From Methylococcaceae bacterium UBA662 (GTDB lineage Bacteria; Pseudomonadota; Gammaproteobacteria; Methylococcales; Methylomonadaceae): 64,000 nucleotides of DNA. Under the pieces are notes generated by a model that made no database searches, was not told where the DNA came from, and was given only the letters and a program-made list of their open reading frames with translations. Positions 44,901 to 54,694 of this stretch are shown piece by piece (within the stretch, counting starts at the first letter, position 1; each line of letters starts with the position of its first letter). Position numbers and translations under genes: made by a program. The stretch spans positions 39,389-103,388 of the forward strand of contig DBNW01000079.1 in assembly GCA_002299425.1 (NCBI GenBank), read 5' to 3'.

Positions 44901-47900
44901 TTCTTTGGCGTCCACGGAGGGCAGTGTTTATTTGGACGGCTTAGTCGATGCCCCGGCCGGTTCAATCCATTTAGCCATTGACGTTACACCCAACCCTTAC
45001 AGCCCAAGCCAAGCTATTTGGCTGGCTAACAACGCCCGCTTGAACGTTGCGGGGACTACCCGGCTCAACCCCACGGACAGTTTTGGGCGGCGTACCGGTG
45101 AGGTATTGGACGGGGGTCAAGTCACCTTCACAGCCAGAAGGGGGTATGTGGTTCTTGAACACGGGTCTGAAATTGACGTTTCAGGTACCAAGGCAGTTTT
45201 GGATATACCCGAGAAACGTTCGCTAGGTCTTAATTACGCTGCCACCGAAATCGGGTCAAATGCCGGCAAAATAACTTTGACTTCCACGGAAGGCATTGTT
45301 TTGGATGGCAGCCTCAAAGGTGTCGCGGGTACTGCAACCACGCGGGCGGGCGGTCTTGATGTGGTGTTGGATCGCACCATCAGAAGCCCCGCCCAAGAGC
45401 TGATTGATACCTTTCCTTTTGGCCCCTTGGTCATAAGCGTACAGCAGAATTTTCAAAAAACTTTAAGCGATGCCAATAAATTCGGTGTCAATTTGGATGG
45501 CTTGGGCTTGAACGGCAAAGCCTTGCTCAGTGCCGAGCAAATTGCCCAAGGTGGCTTTGGCAGTTTGCGGCTGGCGACATTCAATGCTGATTCTAACGGT
45601 GCTTTGTCCGAAGCAGGTGCGGTCGACTTCCTAGGGCCTGTCCACTTGACAGCGGCCGCAAGCATAGACCTGAATACACCCAACATTGGTGGACGGAGGT
45701 TAGGCACCGATGCCCCAGCCGATGTCCAATTAAACACCGCCTATTTTAGGGCGGGATCGTCAATGTTCAGGGAAACCGCGCAACTGCCCGTCGCCGGGGA
45801 CGGCACCATCACTGTAAATTCCAAATGGACTGATTTGGAAGGTGCGTCCCGTTGGAACGGCTTTAAAACAATTAACCTAAGCAGCGAACACGATTTAAGA
45901 ACGATTGGCGTACTGGCTCTGGACGCTGTCGTCGACGGTCAACAGAACACGGATTATCGAGGCGAGCTGGTGACAGCGGCCAACCTGAATCTGAGCGCTA
46001 GCCAAGTTTACCCGTCTACGCTGTCGAAGTTTCACTTTTCGGTGAGCAACAACCCTGAAGGCAAAATTACCGTTGCCAGCAGCGGACAGAAAGATACCAG
46101 CCCGCTGTCGGCAGCCGGTGAACTGAGTTTTAAAGCACCGGTGATTGCTCAAAACGGCGTCGTTAAAGCCCCGTTTGGCTACATCAACTTAACCGCAGAC
46201 AGCCGCCTAACCTTGGGTTCCGGCAGTGTGACATCGGTCTCAGGTGCCGGGCAGCTAATCCCATTCGGGACCACTTTTAGCCGGTTAGATTGGTTGTATC
46301 CAGTGGCAGGCAACAACATTGTTGTTTTCAACGCACCGCCGGAGAAAAAACTGGTGTTGTCCGCCCCCGACATTACAATGGCAGCGCACAGTGTGGTCGA
46401 CCTGTCTGGCGGCGGTGATTTACTGGCCTATGAGTTCCAGCCAGGTATAGGCGGTTCGTTCGATTATCTGGCACCTGGTAGCCCATCATACAACGGCGGT
46501 TTTGCCGTACTTCCCCATTTAGGTTCCTCGTTAGCCCCTCACGACCACTTGCAACGCGGCAACTACCCGGCAGTAGGCACTCAAGTTTATCTACAAGGCA
46601 CTCGTGAATTGCCGGCGGGTTATTACACGGTTTTGCCGGCTCGCTATGCATTGTTACCCGGGGCTTTTTTAGTGACGCCAGTCGCTAACAGCCAAGATCA
46701 AACAATCGCTACGCGCAACGCAGCGGGAGTGGAAATTGTTCCCGGCTACCAGGCACTTGCCGGTACTGGTACGCGAGATGCTAGGTGGCGAGGCTTTACG
46801 GTTGAGAACGGTACGGATATACGCAGGCGCTCGCAATACGATGAACAGACTGCCAATCAATTCTTTACCCAAAGAGCCCTCAGCAAAGACATAGCGGTGC
46901 CTTTGCTGCCCATGGATAGCGGCCAGTTGAGCATTCAAAATGCCCAAACCAGGTTGTCCCTAGAAGGCACTTTGAACGTGGCATCGCCTGAGGGACGCGG
47001 GGCGAGGCTGGATATTTCAGCCAATCAGCTCAAAATAGTTGATGCCTTGAGCACGACCCAGACGGCGGGTGTTTTAGAGGTTTTGGCGGATGACTTAACG
47101 GGCCTGCGCGTTGACAGCCTGTTTTTAGGAGGTGGCCGCACCATCAACCCGATAACAGGGGCTACCGAATTTAACGTTGTTTCAGAAACCGTAACATTTG
47201 CCCACGATGCCCACCTTAAAGTGACTGACTTAGTCGCTGCGGCCACCGACAAAGTCACGGTGCAAAGTCGGGCAAAAATAGAGGCTTCAGGTTCGGTAAA
47301 AACCGGTGATGTCCACTTTGAAGTCGTCGGTGACGGAGCTTTATTGAGAGTTTCCGCAGACAGTCAGGTGAACTTGCGCAGGACTGCCGCCCCAGGCGAC
47401 CGGGGCGAGTTAGCGATTGAGACCGGTTCAACCTTGAGTGCGACAAACTCGATTCTGTTAGATGCCACCCAATCGACCGTACTGGCCGGAACAGTTGAAA
47501 TGCAGGGCGGATCGTTAAACTTAAGTGCCAATGCTATCAACTTGGGTGAGGTTGATGGTTTGCCGGAAACCGATTTAAACCTTTCCAACGAAAAACTGAA
47601 GAGCCTAGCGGTTGATGAATTAATCCTGAAAAGCCGGAACGGCATTCTGGTGCACGGTAATTTGGGCGAAGCAACAGCGTCAGGCGGCGTCGAGCCGCTG
47701 CGCTTTAAGCGCCTGACTATGGATGCTGCAGGGCTTGTTGGAACAGGCGGTACCGGCTCTGTCGCCAATATTCACGCTGAAACTTTGCTGTTGGCCAATA
47801 CCCAAAGTGCCGTGCTCACCGCCAACGGCGGGGGTCAAACCAATTTGAATTTGTCAGCGGGGCGTTTTTACCTAGGTGAAGGGGCGTTTGCCGTCGACGG

Positions 47901-50900
47901 TTTTTCCCAGGCCACTGTTTCCGCCGATACTGGCTTTGTGGCAGTCGGCGATGCCGTTCTTAACATCGAATCTGGGCTCAATTTGAGCGCAGGCTACCTG
48001 GCCACGGTAAATGGCCATACTCTTGATATCAATGCCCCAGGCCATCATGTGCAGATCGATGGCAAAGCGGGTGCCGCTTTAGCGGACATTAACTACGGAG
48101 GAGCCATCCGTGTTCTGGCTGATTCCATTGATCTCAATGCCAGAGTGGACTTACCCTCAGGCACGTTAGGTCTGCACAGTTTGCACGGCGATATTGTGGT
48201 GGGTGCCGAGGCAAGCGTTGATTTGTCGGGTGACGCAGTACTTTTTGCAGACCGCCGTGTCCATACGCCCGGCGGGGTATTCCGTGCAGTAGCGGAGCAG
48301 GGAAAAATCACTTTGGCAGACGGTTCTAGGCTGGACATGAGTTCCGGCGGCGGAAAATCCGCCGGCGGCACAGTGCTATTGCAAGCCGTTAATGCGGAAG
48401 TCGAGATGCTCGGTGACATTGCTGCGACTGGCGGCAGCATTCGCTTTGATGCCGCCCATTTTGGCGACCAAGCCAGTTTCGACAGCCTGGCACAAAGCCT
48501 GACTGACGCTGGAATATCCGATTCCGTTTATATCCGCATCCGCAACGCAGCGATTGAACAAATCACCGGCGACATCAAGGCGAATACCATCACTTTAGTA
48601 GCTGACCGGTCAGCGATCAGTATTTCTGGTCGCTTGGATGCAGATGGAAGCAGCGGGCGCACGCAGGGAGGGGCGGTCAACCTGTATGCCGGGGATGAAA
48701 TTGTTCTTAAACAAGGTGCCGAAATTACCGCTAGAGGCAACGGCGAAGGTGCTAAGGGCGGTAAGGTGGTGTTGGCTGCAACGGATGCCGACAATGATCA
48801 GGTCGGCTATATCGCGGTACAAAACGACGCGGTCATTGATGTTACCGGGGGCGAAAAAGGTGTCAATGGCAGCGTGCTGTTCCGGGCATTACGCACGGAT
48901 CAAAATCAAGACGGCGTGGATGAGGGCATTGCCATTAGGCCCATTCATGGCGAGATCAAAGGGTTTAGCGAGTTTTATGCAGAGGGTGTCAAAAAATACG
49001 GCAATGACGCCTTAGGCAACGATGGCCAAATCAATCTAGCCGACATAGCGCGCCTAAAAGCCGATACAGCCAGCTACATGACAACAGAAACGGTTCAACA
49101 GGTTAGCGATTTGGGTAGCGGTATGGGGCTACGTCCGGGTGTTGAAATTAATTACCACGGCGATCTGGTTTTAGCGGAGCAATGGGATTTGGTCGATTGG
49201 CGTTATTTAGGCGCTGCCGACGATGCCAGAGTCCCGGGCGCGCTCAGCATTAACGCCAGCGGACACATAACGTTTCAACGCTCTTTGAGCGATGGGTTCC
49301 GCGTCAGCGAATTGCTGCCTGGCACACCGGTGCGCGACTTTTTGCAAACCGACGATTCCTGGTCTTATCAGGTGACTGCGGGTGCCGATTTGACCAGTGC
49401 TGACAAAACGGCCTTAGGTCAAACCTACAAAGACCTGACGCTGGAAGCGAAATCGGTGATACGCACTGGAACCGGCGACATACAGCTAACCTCCAGCGGG
49501 GATGTCATTTTTAAAGACAAAGATGCCGCTGTCTATGTGGCGGGTAAAGCGGAAGCCGGCAATCGCTTTGGCTCATTCGGCAATCTTTACGTTTCCTTTG
49601 TTTTTTTTGGCGAATACCCGTTAGCGGGCGGCGATTTATCCATCCATGCGGGCGGGGATATTCGTGGGGCATTGTCCCAATCCCCGTTCGTCAACGACTG
49701 GTATGTGCGCCAAGGCCGCTGGGAGGAAGGGGTACCTACGGCTTGGGCGGTTAATTTTTCTAGGTTTCAACAAAACGTCGGTGCTTTTGGCGGCGGCAAC
49801 TTATCGGTTAGTGCGGATGGAAACATCAACGATCTGGCCGTGATGATGCCGACCACCGGTAAACAAGTGGGCGAAATAATCGACCCGAACAACGAATTTT
49901 CACGATTTAGAACAAACGAAGTAGAAATCCAAACAGCCGGACGTATGCGAGTGGCGGCCGGTGGGGACATAGCGGGCGGTGTATTTTTGCTGGGCAGCGG
50001 GGCTGGACAAATCAACGCCTCTGGAAGCATCACGGGCAGCAGCGAACCCGAACAATTCAGCAGCACCGTGAGCGGCCTGCTCAATGGCCCGCAATTGTTG
50101 ATGGGCGACACCCAGCTTGAAGTCAATTCAAACAAAAGCATCCGCTTGTCGGCCGTTTCAGACCCCATGATTTTACACAATCGGGATGTTAATTTTTTCA
50201 GCTACACCGGCAGCAGTCGGCTTGAGGTTAAGTCGTTATCGGGTGATGTGGCATTAAATTCTGATGCCAGTGTCATCACCTCAACGTTCCAGGCCACAAC
50301 CGGCCAAACCAGGTTGTCAAAAATTTACCCAGCAACCTTAAGTGCTACTGCATTTGGCGGGGACCTGCTGATAGGGGGCGAGGATACCGACATTGTGCTG
50401 TTCCCGTCAGCACGCGGCGGGCTGGAACTGTTTGCCAAAGGCAATATAGCGGCTGAATCCGAAGGCATCAAGCGGCTGGGCATGTCAGGCTATGATCCAG
50501 CACTGTTGCCAGGGTACAGGCAACCGTTTTCCGCTACGGCATTGCAGGGTGATGCCAATAATATTGTCGCGTTTTTAAATCCATTTTCCACCAGCGGTAC
50601 GATTCATTCCTTGATTCCTATGCACAGGGGCGATTTTGTTCCGGTACGAATAGCTACTCAGGAAGGCGATATTCGTTCTTTGGTTATTGATTTGCCGAAA
50701 AAAGCCATTGTCCATAGCGGTCAGGATTTAAATGATGTTTCCTTAAATATCCAGCATGCAAATCCATCGGGCGATGTGTCTGTTATTTCATCAGGCAGAG
50801 ACATTATTTACCAAACCAACCGGCTCGCCGATTTTGGAACTTTGCAAACCAATACCAATAAAATTGAAATTGGTGGCAGTGGCACTGTGTTGGTTAAGTC

Positions 50901-52656
50901 AGGCAGAAATATAGACCTGGGTACCTCGGTTGGTTTATCCAGCGTGGGCAACACATACAATCCGAATTTGCCAAGCAAAGGTGCTCATATCTCGGTTTTG
51001 ACCGGCTTAAACGGCAAGGTGCCGGATTTTCTGGGCCTAAGAAACCTGGACCCCAGCGTCTTGGCCTACGCAGAAAATTATTTCAAATTCCAGATTCTAG
51101 TGACCGATTTTATGCGCGGTCGCAGTGGCAACCCTTCTTTAGCGGTTAGGACAGCATTTGAAGACTTCTATCGCCTTGATCCCAGAGAGTATGCGGCTTT
51201 GCAGCCGGCTTTGGATGCGCTAAAGAGCGACAAGTATCGTAACGCATTGAGAGAAATGGAAAATGTGATAGTAAATTTCGTCAGGGAACGATCCGATGTA
51301 GAACTGACCAGAGAAGACGCGCTGCACCTGTTTAAAGAGCTTGACCCGCAACACTACCTGTTGATACAGCCAAGACTGAACAACCTGTCTAACCGGATAT
51401 TGTTTAGCATACAAAAAACAACGGGGGCCGCCGTTGCGGCAGACCAAGATAGCACCGCTAGAGCGCGAGTGATTCTTGAGATCAATGAAAAGTTGGCCAG
51501 AAAAACCGATTACGTCATCGACAATGCCAATGATTTTTCTCCCTTACGGGTAGGCAACGAGTCGGCTTTTGCCGCCATTAATGCCTTGTACCCCATAGAC
51601 AGGGTCTATAACTTGACGTCGTTAGACCCAGACACTGTTCAATCGGTTTTGTCTGATGCAAATGGCCGTAACCAAGTGGTCCAAGAATTTGATCGGTTTG
51701 TTGAACACTGGAAACGCTTCAATCCAGGTATTTCGCAGGCCAATGCGGTCGCAGAATTCGTCAAATTGGAAGCCATGGATTACCTCGCAATCAGGGCGGA
51801 AATTATTGCATCACAACAAGGCATGAGACCGACTTATTTGGCAGACCAAGCCATAAATCCTAATTATTTAGGCCACGAGTGGGGTGGCGATTTAAATTTG
51901 TTCTTCAGCAAGCTGCAAACATTAAGAGATGGCAGTATCCACCTTCTGGTGCCGGGCGGTAACATCAATGCAGGCCTGGCCGTGGTGGCTAATGATTTGC
52001 AAAAATCTTCAGCGGATTTAGGCATTGTTGTGCAAGGTACAGGCAACGTAAAAGCGTTTTTAAACCATGATTTTATTGTCAACCAATCCAGGGTTTTTGC
52101 CCTATCAGGTGGTGATATTCAAATTTGGTCTTCGGTCGGTGATATTGATGCCGGTCGCGGTGCTAAATCGGCGATTGCAGCCCCCCCGCCTATCATCAGC
52201 TTTGACCAAAGCGGTAATCTGGTCATCACCTTCCCGCCCGTCACCTCTGGCAGCGGCATTCGGACGGCGGCGCCGGTTGGCGAGGATGTTCCGCCTGGGG
52301 ACGTGGCGCTATTCGCACCTGGCGGAGTGGTCAACGCGGGCGAAGCGGGTATCGCCGGGAATAATGTCACCATTGCAGCCACAGCGGTATTGGGTGCCAA
52401 CAATATCCAAGTGGGCGGGGTTGGTACCGGTGTTCCGGCAGCATCAACAGTCAGTTTGGCGGCAGGCCTAGCCGGTGTTAGCAATTTGACCGCTGGTGTC
52501 GTGCAAACGGCAGAAGCCTCGTTGTCTGACATGGAAAAGAAAAAACAGGATTCGGATGAAGAACAAGGATTCAAGCTGGGCACCCTAAACGTAGAGCTGA
52601 TCGGTTTCGGTGACGGCAGTGTTATTCCTGACACTGGCGATGAGAAAGCAAACTGA
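41950..52656 (+). CDS. Giant filamentous-haemagglutinin-type exoprotein, TpsA
   Basis: 3568 residues from ATG 41950, five bases after AAGG. It has an extended signal peptide (about 48 residues, typical of TpsA), then the TPS secretion domain with NTVNFQQPSSSSIALNRIGQNDPSQILGKVTANGQIYLYNQNGFVFG, whose NQNG box matches the haemagglutination-domain NPNG motif. Then come about 2900 residues of beta-helix repeats with recurring LDVSG/IDISG and LTSSGD units. A helical insert of three repeated units lies near residues 3040-3290. There is no CdiA-like toxin tail; the end is acidic (DMEKKKQDSDEEQG). Likely a surface adhesin or matrix protein; the ligand is unknown. Confidence 0.9.
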   Translation: MASTTQSGQAPLQSVHPATIFKLKPLPACLRMALAGGLVFGGLSVVKAEGALPVPATNWLAAGAASHEVVGNALHIEQQSDRAVLNWKTFDVGDKNTVNFQQPSSSSIALNRIGQNDPSQILGKVTANGQIYLYNQNGFVFGKDSVVDTNTLVATTLNVANDVVMRGSIVTEYNANNQNAAFSGRSKAGAAIEVQAGAEIKVGENGRLIMIAPKVSNAGDLAAGKFGQILLVASQDKVYLQPVDPESPFAGLLVEVDTGGEVSNIGNILARQGNVTLAGFAVNQQGRVNATTSVNVNGSIRLLAREGETLDGDTLVATRTTRTRDANDGLGTRSQVTLGPDSVTEVVADRDAGIAIDEQAQPLPLLEVSAHTVHLQSGSAIKLPGGRVDVVATGNPLAPEQSRTGRILMEPGALVDVSGSKQITAQVERNVVELSVQSFELRDSPLQKGGILHGQTIKIDIRKENPMVDISGALARVERGIDERLGQGGTVNLTSSGDVVVNTGASIDISGGTITHEGGYVDTTKLITHYGTVVDIADAHPDVIYSAIYDQHIHESQKWGVIRTWPLGGASGVYEPTHQQGLNAGSLNIQTAKLAWDGGLTAGSVAGFYQRGTANRPFGGSWVVDTKTFSVIQQATAQGVLFNDQGEPYSLGIESDFPVLENGNPANLVFSSEKLHRSGIQNLTVKALGEANIDGDAALKLAPGGHFNLVAGGIDVAGEVYIPGGNITLSSGFDEDYDAATDAAQRFFNPSAELTLAETAVLDVSGRWVNDFALGVTTVPTEAIAIDAGRINLSSMSDVFTVQGSVMAANAGAWYSQNQHVTAGRAGAIALATLGGAGVATTLHLAGKQSAYGLSSGGSLSLTSGKIVIGAADEGDLAANPLVLAVQNNALSLDSADSFGQIRLQGNFDDVVLKTGTTWSPVQNNWLISPRIRDIGSEKSLANLSDTVTLPEHLRRPVDISLLAANELRLEAGSQILADKGARISLASTEGSVYLDGLVDAPAGSIHLAIDVTPNPYSPSQAIWLANNARLNVAGTTRLNPTDSFGRRTGEVLDGGQVTFTARRGYVVLEHGSEIDVSGTKAVLDIPEKRSLGLNYAATEIGSNAGKITLTSTEGIVLDGSLKGVAGTATTRAGGLDVVLDRTIRSPAQELIDTFPFGPLVISVQQNFQKTLSDANKFGVNLDGLGLNGKALLSAEQIAQGGFGSLRLATFNADSNGALSEAGAVDFLGPVHLTAAASIDLNTPNIGGRRLGTDAPADVQLNTAYFRAGSSMFRETAQLPVAGDGTITVNSKWTDLEGASRWNGFKTINLSSEHDLRTIGVLALDAVVDGQQNTDYRGELVTAANLNLSASQVYPSTLSKFHFSVSNNPEGKITVASSGQKDTSPLSAAGELSFKAPVIAQNGVVKAPFGYINLTADSRLTLGSGSVTSVSGAGQLIPFGTTFSRLDWLYPVAGNNIVVFNAPPEKKLVLSAPDITMAAHSVVDLSGGGDLLAYEFQPGIGGSFDYLAPGSPSYNGGFAVLPHLGSSLAPHDHLQRGNYPAVGTQVYLQGTRELPAGYYTVLPARYALLPGAFLVTPVANSQDQTIATRNAAGVEIVPGYQALAGTGTRDARWRGFTVENGTDIRRRSQYDEQTANQFFTQRALSKDIAVPLLPMDSGQLSIQNAQTRLSLEGTLNVASPEGRGARLDISANQLKIVDALSTTQTAGVLEVLADDLTGLRVDSLFLGGGRTINPITGATEFNVVSETVTFAHDAHLKVTDLVAAATDKVTVQSRAKIEASGSVKTGDVHFEVVGDGALLRVSADSQVNLRRTAAPGDRGELAIETGSTLSATNSILLDATQSTVLAGTVEMQGGSLNLSANAINLGEVDGLPETDLNLSNEKLKSLAVDELILKSRNGILVHGNLGEATASGGVEPLRFKRLTMDAAGLVGTGGTGSVANIHAETLLLANTQSAVLTANGGGQTNLNLSAGRFYLGEGAFAVDGFSQATVSADTGFVAVGDAVLNIESGLNLSAGYLATVNGHTLDINAPGHHVQIDGKAGAALADINYGGAIRVLADSIDLNARVDLPSGTLGLHSLHGDIVVGAEASVDLSGDAVLFADRRVHTPGGVFRAVAEQGKITLADGSRLDMSSGGGKSAGGTVLLQAVNAEVEMLGDIAATGGSIRFDAAHFGDQASFDSLAQSLTDAGISDSVYIRIRNAAIEQITGDIKANTITLVADRSAISISGRLDADGSSGRTQGGAVNLYAGDEIVLKQGAEITARGNGEGAKGGKVVLAATDADNDQVGYIAVQNDAVIDVTGGEKGVNGSVLFRALRTDQNQDGVDEGIAIRPIHGEIKGFSEFYAEGVKKYGNDALGNDGQINLADIARLKADTASYMTTETVQQVSDLGSGMGLRPGVEINYHGDLVLAEQWDLVDWRYLGAADDARVPGALSINASGHITFQRSLSDGFRVSELLPGTPVRDFLQTDDSWSYQVTAGADLTSADKTALGQTYKDLTLEAKSVIRTGTGDIQLTSSGDVIFKDKDAAVYVAGKAEAGNRFGSFGNLYVSFVFFGEYPLAGGDLSIHAGGDIRGALSQSPFVNDWYVRQGRWEEGVPTAWAVNFSRFQQNVGAFGGGNLSVSADGNINDLAVMMPTTGKQVGEIIDPNNEFSRFRTNEVEIQTAGRMRVAAGGDIAGGVFLLGSGAGQINASGSITGSSEPEQFSSTVSGLLNGPQLLMGDTQLEVNSNKSIRLSAVSDPMILHNRDVNFFSYTGSSRLEVKSLSGDVALNSDASVITSTFQATTGQTRLSKIYPATLSATAFGGDLLIGGEDTDIVLFPSARGGLELFAKGNIAAESEGIKRLGMSGYDPALLPGYRQPFSATALQGDANNIVAFLNPFSTSGTIHSLIPMHRGDFVPVRIATQEGDIRSLVIDLPKKAIVHSGQDLNDVSLNIQHANPSGDVSVISSGRDIIYQTNRLADFGTLQTNTNKIEIGGSGTVLVKSGRNIDLGTSVGLSSVGNTYNPNLPSKGAHISVLTGLNGKVPDFLGLRNLDPSVLAYAENYFKFQILVTDFMRGRSGNPSLAVRTAFEDFYRLDPREYAALQPALDALKSDKYRNALREMENVIVNFVRERSDVELTREDALHLFKELDPQHYLLIQPRLNNLSNRILFSIQKTTGAAVAADQDSTARARVILEINEKLARKTDYVIDNANDFSPLRVGNESAFAAINALYPIDRVYNLTSLDPDTVQSVLSDANGRNQVVQEFDRFVEHWKRFNPGISQANAVAEFVKLEAMDYLAIRAEIIASQQGMRPTYLADQAINPNYLGHEWGGDLNLFFSKLQTLRDGSIHLLVPGGNINAGLAVVANDLQKSSADLGIVVQGTGNVKAFLNHDFIVNQSRVFALSGGDIQIWSSVGDIDAGRGAKSAIAAPPPIISFDQSGNLVITFPPVTSGSGIRTAAPVGEDVPPGDVALFAPGGVVNAGEAGIAGNNVTIAATAVLGANNIQVGGVGTGVPAASTVSLAAGLAGVSNLTAGVVQTAEASLSDMEKKKQDSDEEQGFKLGTLNVELIGFGDGSVIPDTGDEKAN
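51075..51806 (+). repeat. Three tandem-type helical repeat units inside tpsA
   Basis: Three related segments of about 43-47 residues lie at 51075-51216, 51253-51381 and 51676-51806. Each pairs a first helix (YFKFQILVTDFMRGRSGN, MENVIVNFVRERSD, VQEFDRFVEHWKRFNPG) with a second one (AFEDFYRLDPREYAALQPAL, ALHLFKELDPQHYLLIQPRL, AVAEFVKLEAMDYLAIRAEI). The repeats are divergent at DNA level. They interrupt the otherwise beta-helical exoprotein near its C-terminus. Confidence 0.7.
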
Positions 52657-52777
52657 ACCGAGTAAAAGTCACTGGCTTCAAACACCCTAGATGCTGGCCT
52701 TGTTTGCCAATACCCATTAAAAACCGATCTGTTTAATGACAGTGGTTGACGGTAAGTAATACTGCTGTAACTAATTT

Positions 52778-52806
52778 TTGCATTAATTTGTGTAACTTTT
52801 TATAAA
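52778..52806 (+). promoter_or_regulatory. Possible promoter before the ExbB-fusion gene
   Basis: TTGCAT (52778-52783), a 17-base spacer and TATAAA (52801-52806) fit a sigma70 promoter. The transcript would begin only a few bases before ATG 52820, so the match may be fortuitous in this A/T-rich gap. Confidence 0.3.
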
Positions 52807-52819
52807 TTTGAGAAACAAG

Positions 52820-54622
52820 ATGAAGCGCTTTGGTTTGTTAGCACTGTTTATGATTTTTCTGCCTGGCCTGTCAGAAGCGTGGTGGCAAGATGATTGGGAA
52901 TATAAAAAGCAGATTTCACTGGATGCACAAAAATTAACCCAAGACGGGATTATCATCCCAGACGATGCGTTTGCTCTGGTGCGGATTTCTACTGGCAATT
53001 TCGTGTCGTTCCAAGAATTGTCAGAGCAAGGCAAAGACATCCGTTTTATAGCCGAAGACGAACAAACCCCGCTCAAGTTCTTTATCGAAAAAATCGACAA
53101 AGTCAATGAACTGGCCTACATCTGGGTGAAATTACCGAAAAATATTTCGGCCTCCCCAGAACCTGCGTTCTGGATGTATTTTGGCAATGAAGACGCTGTT
53201 GACGGCCAAGATGCCGCAGGTGCCCATGATGTCAGTCAAGTGCTCAGTTACCAATTTCATGCCAAAGGTATCAGGGATGCAACGGCGAATGCCAACCACC
53301 CGTCAGAATCCACCGCTACCCATTCCGAAGCCGGCTTGATTGGCGATGCCGCAGTTTTCCAAGGTGGGCAAATAATCCGTATTCCCGGTTCGCCGTCTTT
53401 GAAAATGTCGCCTGTTAATGGCTGGACGGCTTCTGTTTGGTTAAAAATAGATCAAGACCAAGCCGATACGGTTTTGCTGCAAAGAAACGGCGGTAACGGC
53501 AGTTTTACACTGTCGATTAAAGGCCAGAATCCAAATTTTGAAGTGATTGACCAGGCCGGTACAAAGCAGCAACTGGCCAGTAAGGCAATCATCACTCCGG
53601 GGCTTTGGCATCAATTGGTTGTGACCGCCACTGCTGAAAACATGTTGGTATACTTCAATGGAGTCTTAAGCGACAGTTATCCGGTCAAGCTAGGTGAATT
53701 GGGTGCAGACATTACTTTAGGTGCCGATGCTAACGGTGCCAGAGGCTTTGTCGGCTTAATCGACCAATTCGCTGTTTTTAACACCGCCCGCAATGCCAAT
53801 GCCATAAGATTTGATGCCACGATGCAGGGTGCTGGAACCTCCTTGCTGTCTTACGGTGAAATTTTGGATGAAGACAGTGCCGAGGAAGAAGGCGAGTCTT
53901 ATGTCTTGGCTACACTAGGGGCCATGACGGTCGATGGGTGGGTCATCATTGGTATTCTGGCAGTGATGCTGTTTGTTAGTGTCGTGGTTATCATCACTAA
54001 GTCGTTGGTAATTGGCACTGTATACAAACAAAATAAAAAATTTGAGAAAGCGTTCGGTACGTTGGGATACAAAAACCTAGGCAGTTTAAATTCCGAAACC
54101 ACAGAAGACGACGAACAATTTGAGGAATCCCCGTTATTGTTTTCATTGACAGGCGAACACGAAAAATTCAGCGGGTCATCGGTTTACCGCATTTACCATG
54201 TCGGCGTGGAAGAAATGAATAAGCGCTTAGGCAATGACAACCTAGCAAAAATGTCTTCGCGTTCTATGGCGGCGATTAAAGCATCTATGGATGCTGTTTT
54301 TCTTAGAGAGCTGCAGAAGTTAAATTCTCAGATGATTTTGTTGACTATCGCCATCAGTGGAGGGCCTTTTTTTGGTCTTCTAGGGACAGTTATGGGAGTC
54401 ATGATCACGTTTTCTGCCATTGCCATCAGTGGCGAGGTAAATGTTAATGCGATAGCACCGGGTGTGGCTGCGGCATTGGCCACTACGGTAGCGGGACTCA
54501 TCGTCGCCATACCGGCAATGTTCTCTTACAACTACCTGAGCAACCGTATCAAAATAATATCAATCGATATGCAGGTTTTTGTTGATGAGTTTATTGCCAA
54601 ACTGGCCGAACAACATGAATAG
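52820..54622 (+). CDS. DUF2341-LamG-ExbB/TolQ fusion protein
   Basis: 600 residues from ATG 52820. Signal peptide to about residue 20 (GLSEA|WW). Residues 20-130 fit DUF2341 (WWQDDWEYKKQISL, IRFIAED, YIWVKLPKN, FWMYFGNEDA). Residues about 140-335 are a LamG/concanavalin-like lectin fold (GDAAVFQGGQIIRIPGSPSL, WTASVWLKID, PGLWHQLVVTA). A helix at about 368-398 precedes a cytoplasmic loop, then two ExbB/TolQ channel helices: ILLTIAISGGPFFGLLGTVMG and APGVAAALATTVAGLIVAIPA. It therefore couples a proton channel to a periplasmic lectin-like module. exbD and a tonB-like gene follow. Confidence 0.88.
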   Translation: MKRFGLLALFMIFLPGLSEAWWQDDWEYKKQISLDAQKLTQDGIIIPDDAFALVRISTGNFVSFQELSEQGKDIRFIAEDEQTPLKFFIEKIDKVNELAYIWVKLPKNISASPEPAFWMYFGNEDAVDGQDAAGAHDVSQVLSYQFHAKGIRDATANANHPSESTATHSEAGLIGDAAVFQGGQIIRIPGSPSLKMSPVNGWTASVWLKIDQDQADTVLLQRNGGNGSFTLSIKGQNPNFEVIDQAGTKQQLASKAIITPGLWHQLVVTATAENMLVYFNGVLSDSYPVKLGELGADITLGADANGARGFVGLIDQFAVFNTARNANAIRFDATMQGAGTSLLSYGEILDEDSAEEEGESYVLATLGAMTVDGWVIIGILAVMLFVSVVVIITKSLVIGTVYKQNKKFEKAFGTLGYKNLGSLNSETTEDDEQFEESPLLFSLTGEHEKFSGSSVYRIYHVGVEEMNKRLGNDNLAKMSSRSMAAIKASMDAVFLRELQKLNSQMILLTIAISGGPFFGLLGTVMGVMITFSAIAISGEVNVNAIAPGVAAALATTVAGLIVAIPAMFSYNYLSNRIKIISIDMQVFVDEFIAKLAEQHE

Positions 54623-54694
54623 CAAACAAATTGAACGGGGAATCGACAGGTTGAAAAACGACACCGCTAGCCTTTTAAAAATTAGACCCTCATT

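Noticed and set aside
41968..52471. Many antisense reading frames inside tpsA
   Set aside because: Open antisense frames arise from the strong codon bias and repeats of tpsA; none has a plausible start, product or neighbour.
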